A stretch of 64,000 bases of DNA from Blastococcus aggregatus (GTDB taxonomy: Bacteria > Actinomycetota > Actinomycetes > Mycobacteriales > Geodermatophilaceae): positions 372,001-436,000 of the forward strand of contig NZ_OBQI01000003.1 in the NCBI RefSeq assembly GCF_900221005.1, in the 5' to 3' direction. The number at the start of each line of letters is the position of its first letter. Within the stretch, counting starts at the first letter, position 1. The notes below the pieces were generated by a model, which did no database searches, was not told where the DNA came from, and saw only the letters and a list, made by a program, of their open reading frames with translations. This document shows positions 1 through 8,582 of the stretch, piece by piece. The position numbers and the translations under genes are program-made.

Positions 1-1939
1 CGCCGATCTTGCCCACCGGCCGGGGCTGCGCGGCCAGGGCTGCGGCGAGACCGGCGTCCAGCCGTCGCTGGAGACCCAGGTCGATCGACAGCCGCAGGTC
101 GGCACCGCGCACCGGCGGCCGCAGCTCCCCCAGGGTCACCGGCACGCCCCGGGGATCGACGTAGAGGCACTGCCGCCCGCCGATCCCGCGCAGCACCGCG
201 TCGTACTGCCGCTCCAGCCCGGCCCGCCCGACCGCCTCCCCCGCCGCCAGCCCCGGCCAGCGCGCCACGTCCTCGGGCGTGGCGACCCCCACGAAGCCGA
301 GCACCGGTCCGAGCAGCGTGCCGTGCGGGTACGCCCGCCGGGGCTGGGGGACGACGAACACCCCGGGGATGCCGGCCGCGGCGACGGCGTCGGCCACCGG
401 GCGTGGCACGTCGGCCATCGGCAGCGACAGCGTGGTGTCCTCCGTGAAGGCCAGCAGCGCGTGCAGGTCCGGGGCGTGGGCACCGGTCAGCAGGGCCAGC
501 CGGTCGACGTCGGCCGGCCGGCTGCGCAGGAGCGCGGGCACGCCGAGCACCCGGTCCATGCCGACTCCGGCGTCCCCGGCGTCGAGGGCCAGCGGCACGT
601 CGTGCCGGTCGGTGATGGTGCCCCGGGGGGCGGGCAGCCGGAAGCAGCGGGTCATCTGCTCGTCGCCCGCGACCTGGAGGGCCTCGCCGCGGGTCTCCTG
701 GAGCCGCCAGCCGTAGACGCCGAAGGAGACGAGCATCGCCGTGAGCGCGACGGCGGCCAGCCGCACCAGTCGCGGCCGCGGGTTGAGCCGGCCCGGTGCG
801 GCCCACAGCCGGCGGCGCGCGCCGTCGCGCCGCACGGCGAGGACGACGCCGATCGCGGCCAGGTGCACGACCAGCGCGGTGCCGCCGTAGCTGACCAGCG
901 GGAAGGGCACGCCGGCCAGCGGCAGCAGGCCGAGGTTCGCCCCGACCGAGACCACGGTCTCTATGCCCAGCAGGATCGCCAGCCCGCCGGCGACGAGCGC
1001 GCCGTGCGGCGTCCGCGACGCGCGGCTGGCCAGCGCGAGCCGCCACACGAGCAGCAGCGCGGCGAGCACCACCCCGGCGCCCGCGACCAGGCCCCACTGT
1101 CCGACCAGGCTGGCCAGCGCCAGGTCGGTGTCCCGTTCGGGCAGGTACTGGGAGCGGAGCAGGCGCAGCGGGTCGTCGCTGCGCCCGAACCACCCGCCGG
1201 ACCCCACCGAGATGTGCGCCTGGCGGATCGCCCAGCCCGAGCCGGTCGGCGACTCGTGCGCCCCGACGAGGAAGCTGCCCAGCCGGGACACCTGGTAGGG
1301 CCGCAGGAAGCTGATCAGCAGCGGCGCCGAGACCGCCGCGGCGGCGCCCAGCGGCAGCAGGAACCGGGCCGGGACGCGCCCCAGGAGCAGCAGGCCGGCG
1401 GTGAGGACGGTCAGCAGCATCGCGGTGCTGAGGTCCGGCTGCAGGAGGGTCAGCCCGATGGGCAGCGCGGCCAGCAGCACGGCGAGCGCGAACCGCTGCC
1501 AGGCCGGCCGGCCCGAGCCCAGCACCCCGGCGAGCACCAGCAGCAGGCCGAGCTTCGCCAGCTCGGAGGGCTGGAAGGTCACCGGGCCGATCGCGAACCA
1601 GCGGGTCGCCCCGTTGGCCGACAGCCCGACCGCCAGGACGCCGACGAGCAGCAGCACCGCCGCTCCGTACGCGGCCCACGCCAGGACGCCCAGGTAGCGG
1701 ACCCGCACGCGCCAGAACACGGCCAGCGCGAGCACGCCGCCGACGGCGATCAGGCTCTGCCGCACCGCGAGGTCGCGGTCGCCGATCAGGTACAGGTTGG
1801 CGATCCCCAGGAACACGAGGCCGCCGGCGGCGAGCACCGCCAGCAGGTCGAAGGCCGCACCCCGGCGGTTCTGCCGGCGCTCGCGGGTGGTCCGGCGACG
1901 GCGCGTCGTCGTCCGCGGTGGGGGCCCGGTCCTCGGCAC
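1..1939 (-). CDS. SEDS glycosyltransferase-class B PBP fusion (FtsW/RodA + penicillin-binding protein), 3' end outside window
   Basis: The gene is read leftwards and is cut by the window edge. It joins a SEDS polymerase to a class B penicillin-binding protein, two partners that build and crosslink peptidoglycan at the membrane. After a basic head, residues ~25-410 form about ten membrane segments of FtsW/RodA type. The SEDS loop reads LPERDTDLA at 266-274. D272 fits the catalytic Asp, but the usual His before TD is Asp and the usual EE pair further on is GQ. From ~430 a PBP pedestal follows (PRGTITDR, then GLERQYDAVLRG, then LSIDLGLQ near 615). The transpeptidase domain with its SxxK serine must lie off the left edge. 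I chose the GTG 22 bases after the upstream stop because of a GGGGGAG ribosome site. The fusion is seen directly; the role in elongation or division is inferred. Confidence 0.88.
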   Translation of the reverse strand, partial: MPRTGPPPRTTTRRRRTTRERRQNRRGAAFDLLAVLAAGGLVFLGIANLYLIGDRDLAVRQSLIAVGGVLALAVFWRVRVRYLGVLAWAAYGAAVLLLVGVLAVGLSANGATRWFAIGPVTFQPSELAKLGLLLVLAGVLGSGRPAWQRFALAVLLAALPIGLTLLQPDLSTAMLLTVLTAGLLLLGRVPARFLLPLGAAAAVSAPLLISFLRPYQVSRLGSFLVGAHESPTGSGWAIRQAHISVGSGGWFGRSDDPLRLLRSQYLPERDTDLALASLVGQWGLVAGAGVVLAALLLVWRLALASRASRTPHGALVAGGLAILLGIETVVSVGANLGLLPLAGVPFPLVSYGGTALVVHLAAIGVVLAVRRDGARRRLWAAPGRLNPRPRLVRLAAVALTAMLVSFGVYGWRLQETRGEALQVAGDEQMTRCFRLPAPRGTITDRHDVPLALDAGDAGVGMDRVLGVPALLRSRPADVDRLALLTGAHAPDLHALLAFTEDTTLSLPMADVPRPVADAVAAAGIPGVFVVPQPRRAYPHGTLLGPVLGFVGVATPEDVARWPGLAAGEAVGRAGLERQYDAVLRGIGGRQCLYVDPRGVPVTLGELRPPVRGADLRLSIDLGLQRRLDAGLAAALAAQPRPVGKIG

Positions 1940-1961
1940 GGCGCGTCTCCCCCCGCCCGTC

Positions 1962-3104
1962 TCACGCGCCCGGCCCGGCGGGCAGGCACGAGCCCGTGCT
2001 CACCGGGGCCGACGCCGCGGCCGCCGGGGCCTCGGTGACCGCGATCAGCGCGACGCCGGCCAGCGGCGGGAGCGGCACCTCGGCCACCACGGCCACCCGA
2101 TCGGCCTGCGGCGCCACCGGCAGGCTCCCGCCGGGCACCGACGTCGACGCACCGGTGCACCGGTCGACCACCCGGTAGGACCAGGTCAGCACCTGCGGCT
2201 CGGGCGACGGGAGCAGACGCACGAACAGCCGCACGGTGCACGGCGCACCGGTCGCGCAGCTCGCGAGCCGACGCAGGTCGACCGCGACCACGCTTCCGGC
2301 GGACGCGGGCGCCGGGGCGACGACGGGCAGCCCGTCCGGCTCGGGCTCGTCGGGCGGCCGCTCGCCGCCGCGGCCGGCGTCCAGGAGCAGGTCGATGTCG
2401 CTGGTGATGTCGTCGCCGAGGAGCACGACCTCGGCGGTGACGACGGCGCCGAGCACGACGAGCGAGAGCAGCCACGCGCCGATCCGCCGTCCCGCGGGCC
2501 GTGGCCGTCGCGGAGGCCGCGGCGCGGCCGCCGTGCGCACCGGGGCCGGCCGCGGAGGCGCGGGGGCGCCTCCACCGGCGCCGCTGGGGAGTCCCCGCAC
2601 GGCTCCGGCGAGGGCGGCCAGTTCCGCGCGGACCGCCGGCCCGTCGACCCTCGCGGCGGCCTCGGCCAGCCGGCGGCCCGCGACGTCGGCGTCCTCGGAG
2701 CGCACGGCCGCCACCGCCCGGTCGAGCTCGGCCAGGAGTTCTGCGGCGAGCGGGGACGCCGCCCCGGCGGGGCGCCGGGCGGCCGCCGCGATGTCGGCGA
2801 GCACCCGGTCCAGGGGTTCCCCCGTGGCAGGGGCCGGGGTGGGGTCGAGCACGATCCGGCCGTCGGGGGTGAGCCGCGCGCGGACCGGCTCCGTCGCGCT
2901 CCCCTGCTCCCGCTCGGCACGGGCGGCCAGCAGCTGGCCGGCGATGACGACCGCCTGGGGCGCGGTGAGCCGTACCAGGGCGAGCAGCCGGGCCAGCTCG
3001 ACGGGATCTCCCCCGGGACGGGGCGGCTCCGCCGGGAGTTCGTCGCGCGGCACCGGAACGGGGTGCGGTCGCTCGGGCGCTCGCGGCGTCGTCAGGTCCG
3101 TCAT
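1962..3104 (-). CDS. single-pass membrane protein of unknown function, upstream of the SEDS-PBP gene
   Basis: I do not recognise a family. The 380-residue product has a cytoplasmic part of ~200 residues, rich in Ala and helical, with a proline-rich linker near 180-205. One membrane helix follows at ~210-230 (GAWLLSLVVLGAVVTAEVVL), then an extracytoplasmic part of ~140 residues with about four Cys (CATGAPC, RCTG, TGSC) that could form disulfides. It ends 22 bases before the SEDS-PBP start on the same strand, so the two probably share a transcript, and a helper role in wall synthesis is a guess from position. The ATG has a GGGGGTGA site in front. Confidence 0.75.
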   Translation of the reverse strand: MTDLTTPRAPERPHPVPVPRDELPAEPPRPGGDPVELARLLALVRLTAPQAVVIAGQLLAARAEREQGSATEPVRARLTPDGRIVLDPTPAPATGEPLDRVLADIAAAARRPAGAASPLAAELLAELDRAVAAVRSEDADVAGRRLAEAAARVDGPAVRAELAALAGAVRGLPSGAGGGAPAPPRPAPVRTAAAPRPPRRPRPAGRRIGAWLLSLVVLGAVVTAEVVLLGDDITSDIDLLLDAGRGGERPPDEPEPDGLPVVAPAPASAGSVVAVDLRRLASCATGAPCTVRLFVRLLPSPEPQVLTWSYRVVDRCTGASTSVPGGSLPVAPQADRVAVVAEVPLPPLAGVALIAVTEAPAAAASAPVSTGSCLPAGPGA

Positions 3105-3216
3105 CGACCGTCACCCCCGCCCACGGCTGTTCCTGCGCACCCCCCGTGACACGTCACCGCCGACTGTGCGCCCCTCGCTCCGGGATGTCACCGGATTCCG
3201 GTGCGCCGACGTGCCG

Positions 3217-3795
3217 TCACGACGACGAGATCCGCACGACGCCCTGCCGGTCGAGCCGCCAGCGCACGGTGACCGGTACCGAGGGGCCGTCGGCGTGGGA
3301 ATCGCCGGGCGCGTACGCGGACATCCGGGACACGATCACGCCGTCCTCGACCGACAGCCCGCCCGGCTGGTGCACCGGGGGCAGCGGCGCCTCCCCCTGC
3401 AGGGTGCGCGGGCTGGGGAGCGTCCCCAGCCGGCGACCGGACGAGGAGAAGACCAGCACCTCCTGGACGATTCCGTTCGACGGCTGCGGCGAGCACTCCA
3501 GCAGGACGACGGTGTCGGCGCCGCCCTCGTCGTCGACGTTCCCGGCGGCGGTGGCCACGACCCGCACCTCGTAGGAGTCGTAGTAGGGCGGGCGGCTTCC
3601 GTCCGCGGGCACACGGGCGGTTCCGTCGACCACCCGCGCCCGGAACCCGTCGGGGACGACGCCGTCGCAGGTCAGCTCGTAGGTGGTCGCGCGCCAGTCG
3701 ACCGCCGCGGGCGCCGGGGCACGGCCGGCGTCCTGCTCCGCGCCGCACCCGGCGAGCAGGAGGAGGACCGCTCCCCCGGCCACCGTCCGCCGCAT
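3217..3795 (-). CDS. putative lipoprotein of unknown function
   Basis: The 192-residue product opens with a lipoprotein signal (MRRTVAGGAVLLLLAGC), a lipobox LLAGC with the lipidated Cys at 17, so it should sit on the outer face of the membrane. The mature part looks like a beta-rich globular domain with one further Cys pair (ELTCDG, LLECSP). The ORF can be extended upstream, but the signal sequence fixes this ATG as the start. It lies on the same strand as the two wall-related genes that follow, about 110 bases away. No known domain recognised. Confidence 0.75.
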   Translation of the reverse strand: MRRTVAGGAVLLLLAGCGAEQDAGRAPAPAAVDWRATTYELTCDGVVPDGFRARVVDGTARVPADGSRPPYYDSYEVRVVATAAGNVDDEGGADTVVLLECSPQPSNGIVQEVLVFSSSGRRLGTLPSPRTLQGEAPLPPVHQPGGLSVEDGVIVSRMSAYAPGDSHADGPSVPVTVRWRLDRQGVVRISSS

Positions 3796-3889
3796 GCCCG
3801 CCAGGGTCCTCGGCCGCGAGCCGGCTGCCAGGGCGCAAGGTCCCGACCCCCGGGGCATCCGCCCGGCGGGCGGCACGAAGGATGGGGGC

Positions 3890-4582
3890 ATGTGCACGGT
3901 GGTGGTGCGACGGTCGGACGCCGGACCGACGGAGATCCTCGCCGTCCGCGACGAGGTGGTCGGCCGGGAGTTCGACTCCCCCGGCCGGTGGTGGCCCGAG
4001 CTCCCCGACGTGGTCGGCGGCCGCGACCGTCTCGCGGGCGGGACGTGGTGCGCCACCGACGTGGGCACCGGCGTCACCGCCCTCGTCCTCAACCGGTACC
4101 ACGAGCGGCCGGCCGCCCAGGGCGCCCCGAGCAGGGGCGTCCTGCCGCTGCTCGCCGCCGTCCACGGGGACGACTGGACCTCGCACGTGCGGCTCGCGGG
4201 GATGGCCGGCTTCCTGCTCGTGCTGGCCGCGCCCGGCCGGCTGACCAGCTGGGAGCACGACGGCGAGGAGTTGCTGCGGGCCGAGCACGGCGAGGGCACG
4301 CACGTCTTCACCTCCGGCGGGCCGGAGGACCGCAAGGGCGAGCTCTGGCGCGAGCCGTTCGCGCAGGCCCCCTTCCCCGGTCGCTGGCGCGAGCTGGTGC
4401 AGGAGCAGCAGCCCGCCGAGGACCCGGCGGCCCTCGTCGTCCGGCGGGAGCGGGAGGGCCGGGTCTACGGCACGGTGTTCGCCGAGACGCTCGACGCCCG
4501 GCCCGGCCGGCTGGACCTGGCGTACAGCCGGCAGCCCTGGACCCGGGACTGGGAGACCGCTGTCTTCGACGCCGCCGGGTGA
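3890..4582 (+). CDS. NRDE/TANGO2-family protein
   Basis: The 230-residue product begins MCTVVV, and has LNRYHERP at ~65-72. This fits the NRDE (DUF833/TANGO2) family, in which Cys2 becomes the N-terminal residue after removal of Met, as in N-terminal nucleophile folds. Later segments (SHVRLAGMAGFLLVLA; THVFTSGG) fit the same fold. The family is linked to haem or lipid handling in eukaryotes; the bacterial substrate is not established. The longer upstream reading frame was shortened to the ATG that places Cys second. It diverges from the lipoprotein gene and converges with the flippase-like gene, 9 bases apart. Confidence 0.75.
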   Translation: MCTVVVRRSDAGPTEILAVRDEVVGREFDSPGRWWPELPDVVGGRDRLAGGTWCATDVGTGVTALVLNRYHERPAAQGAPSRGVLPLLAAVHGDDWTSHVRLAGMAGFLLVLAAPGRLTSWEHDGEELLRAEHGEGTHVFTSGGPEDRKGELWREPFAQAPFPGRWRELVQEQQPAEDPAALVVRREREGRVYGTVFAETLDARPGRLDLAYSRQPWTRDWETAVFDAAG

Positions 4583-4591
4583 CTCGTCCGG

Positions 4592-6931
4592 TCAGATGTA
4601 CCGGCGGCGCTGCAGCTGCACGAAGGCGACCCAGCCGACGGGTGCCGGCAGCCAGAAGGTGACGGCCCGGAAGGCCAGCACCGCGGCCAGGGCCCCGGCC
4701 ACCGGGACGCCGGTCGCGGTCAGGCCACCGATCAGCGCCGCCTCCACCGCCCCGAGGCCACCGGGGGTGGGCGCGACCGAACCCACCGCCGAGGACACCA
4801 GGTAGACCCCGATCACGGTGGGCAGCGCGAGGGAGACGTCGAAGGCCCGGAGGGAGGCGTCCAGGGCCAGCACGTAGCCCGCGTTCTGCAGCAGGATGCC
4901 GCCGAGCGCGGTCGCCAGCCGCCGCGGCTCGGTCGCCACCGCGAGCAGCTGCGGCAGCGACTGGCGGAGCAGCGGCTCGAGGCGGCTGTGCAGCAGCCGC
5001 CGCACCGGCGCGATCGCGGCGAGCAGCCCGACGACGGCGACCGCCGCGAGCAGCACCAGCAGCACGTCCCCGCTGGGCACCAGGGACAGCCGCGAGGTCG
5101 ACACCCCGCTCGCCCACCCGACGACGAGCAGCAGCAGGACCGTGGAGGCGACGGTGGCCACCTGGCTCACCGCGACGCTGGCCGCGGCAGCGCTCACCGT
5201 GAGGCCGGCGCGCTGCAGGAAGCGGATGTTGAGCCCCACGTGGCCGACCGTCGGTGGCGTCACGAGGGTCAGCCACGCCGAGGAGACCTGCACCAGCGTC
5301 GTGCGGGCCAGCGAGAGGGCGACCGGCACGAACGGGATGAGCGCGAGGGCCGCGCCCAGGTAGGTGAGCGCGGAGCCGCCCAGGGCGACCAGCAGCCACG
5401 GCGCGTGCGCCCGCCCCAGCTCGTCGACGATGCTCACCTGGGACAGCTGCGAGGCCAGCAGGAAGGCCGCGACCGTCGAGGCGCCGACGGTGACGATCAC
5501 CCGCAGCGAGAAGCGCTCGAGGCGGGGGGCAGCGGCCACCGTCCCGTCCGGGCCGGCCAGGGCCCGCCGCAGCTCGGCGAGGAGCTCGGTGCCGCGCACG
5601 GCCCGCCGGACGGACGCCGGCAGGGCGACCGGCTGCAGGAGCGCGGGCACGCGGGGGGGCATCGGGCCCGGGGCGCGGGCCGCCCGGAGCGCCGCGACGG
5701 CCGCCTCGGACCCGACGACGGTCGCGCCGCCGACGAGCAGGGCGACGGTGTCGAGGTCGCGCTGGAGCTCCCCGGCGGCCGGCTGCGCTGCCCGCAGGTC
5801 GCGGAACCCGGCCGCACCGTCCGGGCCGAGCAGCACGCTGTCCGGTGTCAGCGCACCGTGGGCCAGCCCGACGGCGTGCAGCCGGCGCAGCGCCGTGAAC
5901 GCCGCGGCCAGACCGGCCTCGGCGGCGTCGCCCGCCTCGGTCAGCGGGGTGCCGGGCAGTGGCCGCTCGACCAGCACCAGGGCGGGGCCGACGGCCAGCA
6001 GCGCGAGCACCGCGGGAACCGGCACGCCGGCCGCGCCGGCCAGGGCCGCGCTGGACGCCTCGCGCTCCAGGTCGCCGCGCTGGCTCAGCGAGGGCCGGCC
6101 GACCACCGCGGCGCGGAAGCGGAGCATGCGCCCGGCCCGGCGCACCAGCGGCAGCCCCCGGCCGTCGGGGTCGACGACGGTGACGCCCACCGGGCCGCAG
6201 GCATCGGTCCCGGTCAGGCGGACCAGGCCCGCGTGCTGGTCCACGACCTCCAGGTCACCGACCACCACCCCGGCCCGGGCGAGCTCCGCGCGGAGGACGT
6301 CGTCGACCGGGCGGGCCGGGGTGACGCCCGCCGCCAGGCGCACGGCCAGCCCGGCGACGGCCCCCAGCAGGACCGCCGCGACCGTCCCCTGGAGGGTGAG
6401 GTTGCCCAGCGCCACCCCGCAGACCAGCGCGGCCAGCACCACCCACCGGCTCGGCGCCCGCCACCGCCGGCGCCGCTGGAGGTCCGCGCCGACCAGGAAG
6501 GCGATCGTGGCCACCACCGGGACCAGCGCGGCGTCGTCGCGCGGGCCGGTCAGCACGTCGGCCACCACGCCGCCGGCGCCGTCGCCCACCCGCTCCCCGA
6601 TCGCACCGAGGAGCAGGCCGAGCAGACCGGCCGCGAGCGCCTGCAGCAGCGCCGCGCGGCGGTGCCGGGCGGCGTCGACCGCCACGGTGCCCAGCACACC
6701 CAGCATCGCCAGCGAGGCCACCACCGAGGCGAGGGAGAACAGCGTGAGGAGCGGGTCGCGCACCACCGTGGGCACGGTGCGGTCCACCGTGTCGACGGCG
6801 TCGGGCGTGGTGAGGGTGAGCAGGACGATCAGGCCCAGCCCGGCCGCGGCCGTGAGCAGCTGGACGACGTCGTTCGGCCGCCGTACCCGGGCCACGGAAC
6901 GCACCGCCGCGTTCTCGCTCCCCCCGCCCAC
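4592..6931 (-). CDS. flippase-like membrane protein with internal kinase-like domain (UPF0104/MprF-type)
   Basis: About 780 residues in three parts. Residues ~15-210 are membrane helices. Residues ~215-440 look like a degraded protein-kinase or APH-like fold: a lipid-kinase-style lobe, then LHAVGLAHGALTPDSVLLG near 350, where the catalytic HxD Asp is missing (HGALTPDS). Residues ~480-775 are the long C-terminal membrane region of the lysylphosphatidylglycerol synthase transmembrane/UPF0104 family, with the typical GGLGAVEAALIGGL segment near the end. This family flips or transfers lipids at the cytoplasmic membrane; the substrate is unknown. The start is uncertain: the frame is open to an ATG at 7060, but that would overlap the divergent gene. 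I chose the GTG at 6931 with GGGGAT ahead; a GTG at 6970 is possible. Confidence 0.8.
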   Translation of the reverse strand: MGGGSENAAVRSVARVRRPNDVVQLLTAAAGLGLIVLLTLTTPDAVDTVDRTVPTVVRDPLLTLFSLASVVASLAMLGVLGTVAVDAARHRRAALLQALAAGLLGLLLGAIGERVGDGAGGVVADVLTGPRDDAALVPVVATIAFLVGADLQRRRRWRAPSRWVVLAALVCGVALGNLTLQGTVAAVLLGAVAGLAVRLAAGVTPARPVDDVLRAELARAGVVVGDLEVVDQHAGLVRLTGTDACGPVGVTVVDPDGRGLPLVRRAGRMLRFRAAVVGRPSLSQRGDLEREASSAALAGAAGVPVPAVLALLAVGPALVLVERPLPGTPLTEAGDAAEAGLAAAFTALRRLHAVGLAHGALTPDSVLLGPDGAAGFRDLRAAQPAAGELQRDLDTVALLVGGATVVGSEAAVAALRAARAPGPMPPRVPALLQPVALPASVRRAVRGTELLAELRRALAGPDGTVAAAPRLERFSLRVIVTVGASTVAAFLLASQLSQVSIVDELGRAHAPWLLVALGGSALTYLGAALALIPFVPVALSLARTTLVQVSSAWLTLVTPPTVGHVGLNIRFLQRAGLTVSAAAASVAVSQVATVASTVLLLLVVGWASGVSTSRLSLVPSGDVLLVLLAAVAVVGLLAAIAPVRRLLHSRLEPLLRQSLPQLLAVATEPRRLATALGGILLQNAGYVLALDASLRAFDVSLALPTVIGVYLVSSAVGSVAPTPGGLGAVEAALIGGLTATGVPVAGALAAVLAFRAVTFWLPAPVGWVAFVQLQRRRYI

Positions 6932-7058
6932 CGCGTGATCATCCCCGAGCCGGGCGCCAGCGTCTGCCACCGGGATGTGGAGTCCCCCCGTTCGGGCGGT
7001 GCCGCCCGCCTCCGCTGGCAGCGCTGCGCCGGGGATGCGCCGCTGGTTGACTGGCCGC

Positions 7059-7229
7059 ATGGTCTCACCGCTGCCGGAACCGGGTCGGGAGATCGACCCC
7101 GACCAGCCGATCCCCGACGACCCCTCCGAGCTGCTGCCCGACGCGCCCGAGGAGCTCCCGCCGCCCCCGATCGAGGCGACGCCGGACGACCCCGGCGGCG
7201 ACCCGGGCGGGGTGCCCGAGCCCGCCTGA
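7059..7229 (+). CDS. small acidic proline-rich protein
   Basis: A 56-residue product beginning MVSPLPEPGREIDPDQP, made almost entirely of Asp, Glu and Pro with repeated DDP/PEE steps, so probably disordered. High third-position GC supports coding. There is no recognisable domain. It starts divergently from the flippase-like gene and precedes an MFS gene on its own strand. Short acidic Pro-rich proteins are common hypothetical genes in this family; function unknown. Confidence 0.5.
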   Translation: MVSPLPEPGREIDPDQPIPDDPSELLPDAPEELPPPPIEATPDDPGGDPGGVPEPA

Positions 7230-7247
7230 GCCGGGAGCTGCCGGCCA

Positions 7248-7269
7248 CCCGCCCCTGACCGGGGGCGGG
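7248..7269 (+). terminator. possible intrinsic terminator
   Basis: Perfect 8-base arms CCCGCCCC and GGGGCGGG with a six-base loop, just after the small acidic gene and before the MFS start. No T-run follows, as is common in high-GC actinobacteria. Could also be chance in GC-rich DNA. Confidence 0.35.
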
Positions 7270-7284
7270 GTCCGCGGGCACGGC

Positions 7285-8508
7285 GTGCCAGGATCGACGG
7301 TCGTGCGGTTCGGAGGACGGGGGGATCTCCCCCGGGAGGTCGGCGTCCTCGCGATCATCGCCTTCGTCGTGGCGCTCGGCTTCGGCATCGTCGCCCCGGC
7401 CATCCCGCTGTTCGCCCGCGACTTCGGCGTCGGCCGGACGGCGGTCGGCCTGGCCGTCAGCGCGTTCGCCTTCTTCCGGTTCGTCTCGGCGTTCGGCGGC
7501 GGCTCGCTGGTCGAGCGGTTCGGCGAGCGGCTGGTGCTCACCGCGGGCCTGCTGATCGTCGCCGTCACCACCGGCGCGGCCGGGCTCGCCGGCTCCTTCC
7601 CCGTCTTCCTGGCGCTGCGGGCGGCCGGTGGCGTGGGCAGCGCGATGTTCACCGTCGCCGCGCTCTCGCTGCTCTTCCGGGTGGCGCCGCCGACGCACCG
7701 CGGCCGGGCCGCGGCCACCTGGCAGGGCGGCTTCATCCTCGGCGGCATCGCCGGCCCGGCCGCGGGCGGCCTGCTCGCCGAGCTCTCGCCGCGGCTGCCG
7801 TTCTTCCTCTACGCCGGGTTCCTGCTGGTGGCCGGCGCGGTCGGCATGGTGCTGCTGCGCAACGTCCCCGAGGCGTCGACGGCAGCGCCCCCGGCCGGTG
7901 TGGACCTCGACGCGGGCCCGGTCGGCCTGCGCTCCGCATTGCGGTCGCGCGCCTACATCGCGGCGCTGGTCGCCAACCTCGGCGTCGGCTGGGTGCTGTT
8001 CGGCGTCCGCAACTCCCTCGTCCCGCTGTACGTCACCGAGGAGCTCGACCGCACCGTCGCCTGGGCAGGCGCCGGCCTGCTGGCGGGGTCGCTGGCGCAG
8101 GCGATCGCGCTGCTGCGGTCGGGGCGGCTGGTCGACGAGTGGGGCCGGCGCCCGTCGCTGCTGCTCGGCTCCACCCTGGCCACCACGTCGATGCTGGTGC
8201 TGGTCGCGCCGCCGCAGCTGGGGCTGTTCCTGCTGTCCATGGCGGTGTTCGGGCTGGCCGCCGCCCTGCTCGCCAGCGCCCCGGCCGCGCTGGTGGCCGA
8301 CGTCAGCCCGGCGCGCGGCGGGCGCGTGGTGGCGGTGTTCCAGATGTCGGCCGACCTGGGCGCGATCACCGGGCCGCTGGTCGCCGGCTGGCTGACCGAC
8401 GTCGCCTCGTTCCAGTGGGCGTTCGCGGTGAGCGCCCTGGTCCTGGCCGCCGGGCTGGTCGCGACGCTCGCCCTGCCCCGGACGGAGCGGAGCGGCCGCC
8501 CCGCTTGA
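7285..8508 (+). CDS. MFS transporter
   Basis: A 407-residue, twelve-helix major facilitator protein. The first helix carries VALGFGIVAPAIPLFARDFG, the loop between helices 2 and 3 has a weak motif A (GGGSLVERFGER), and the N- and C-terminal halves are split by a short hydrophilic loop near 195-210 (PPAGVDLDAGPVG). It is likely a proton-driven exporter of small molecules in the cytoplasmic membrane; the substrate cannot be told. The GTG at 7303 is an alternative start with an AGGA site. The PucR-type regulator that follows 75 bases later may control it. Confidence 0.85.
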   Translation: MPGSTVVRFGGRGDLPREVGVLAIIAFVVALGFGIVAPAIPLFARDFGVGRTAVGLAVSAFAFFRFVSAFGGGSLVERFGERLVLTAGLLIVAVTTGAAGLAGSFPVFLALRAAGGVGSAMFTVAALSLLFRVAPPTHRGRAAATWQGGFILGGIAGPAAGGLLAELSPRLPFFLYAGFLLVAGAVGMVLLRNVPEASTAAPPAGVDLDAGPVGLRSALRSRAYIAALVANLGVGWVLFGVRNSLVPLYVTEELDRTVAWAGAGLLAGSLAQAIALLRSGRLVDEWGRRPSLLLGSTLATTSMLVLVAPPQLGLFLLSMAVFGLAAALLASAPAALVADVSPARGGRVVAVFQMSADLGAITGPLVAGWLTDVASFQWAFAVSALVLAAGLVATLALPRTERSGRPA

Positions 8509-8582
8509 CGCTGCCGACGTCCGGCAAGGATGGTCGGTGCGGACGGCCGGCTCCGACGGGCCGGACGCCGCGAGGAGGAACC

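Noticed and set aside
323-2038. Long plus-strand frame opposite the SEDS-PBP gene
   Set aside because: It is antisense to a gene with clear motifs, its product is Arg/Gln/Gly-rich and it has no domain. Such shadows are usual at this GC content.
6932-7060. Longer start (ATG at 7060) for the flippase-like gene
   Set aside because: It would overlap the divergent small gene and add a poorly hydrophobic, unconserved head; a start at 6931 or 6970 fits better.
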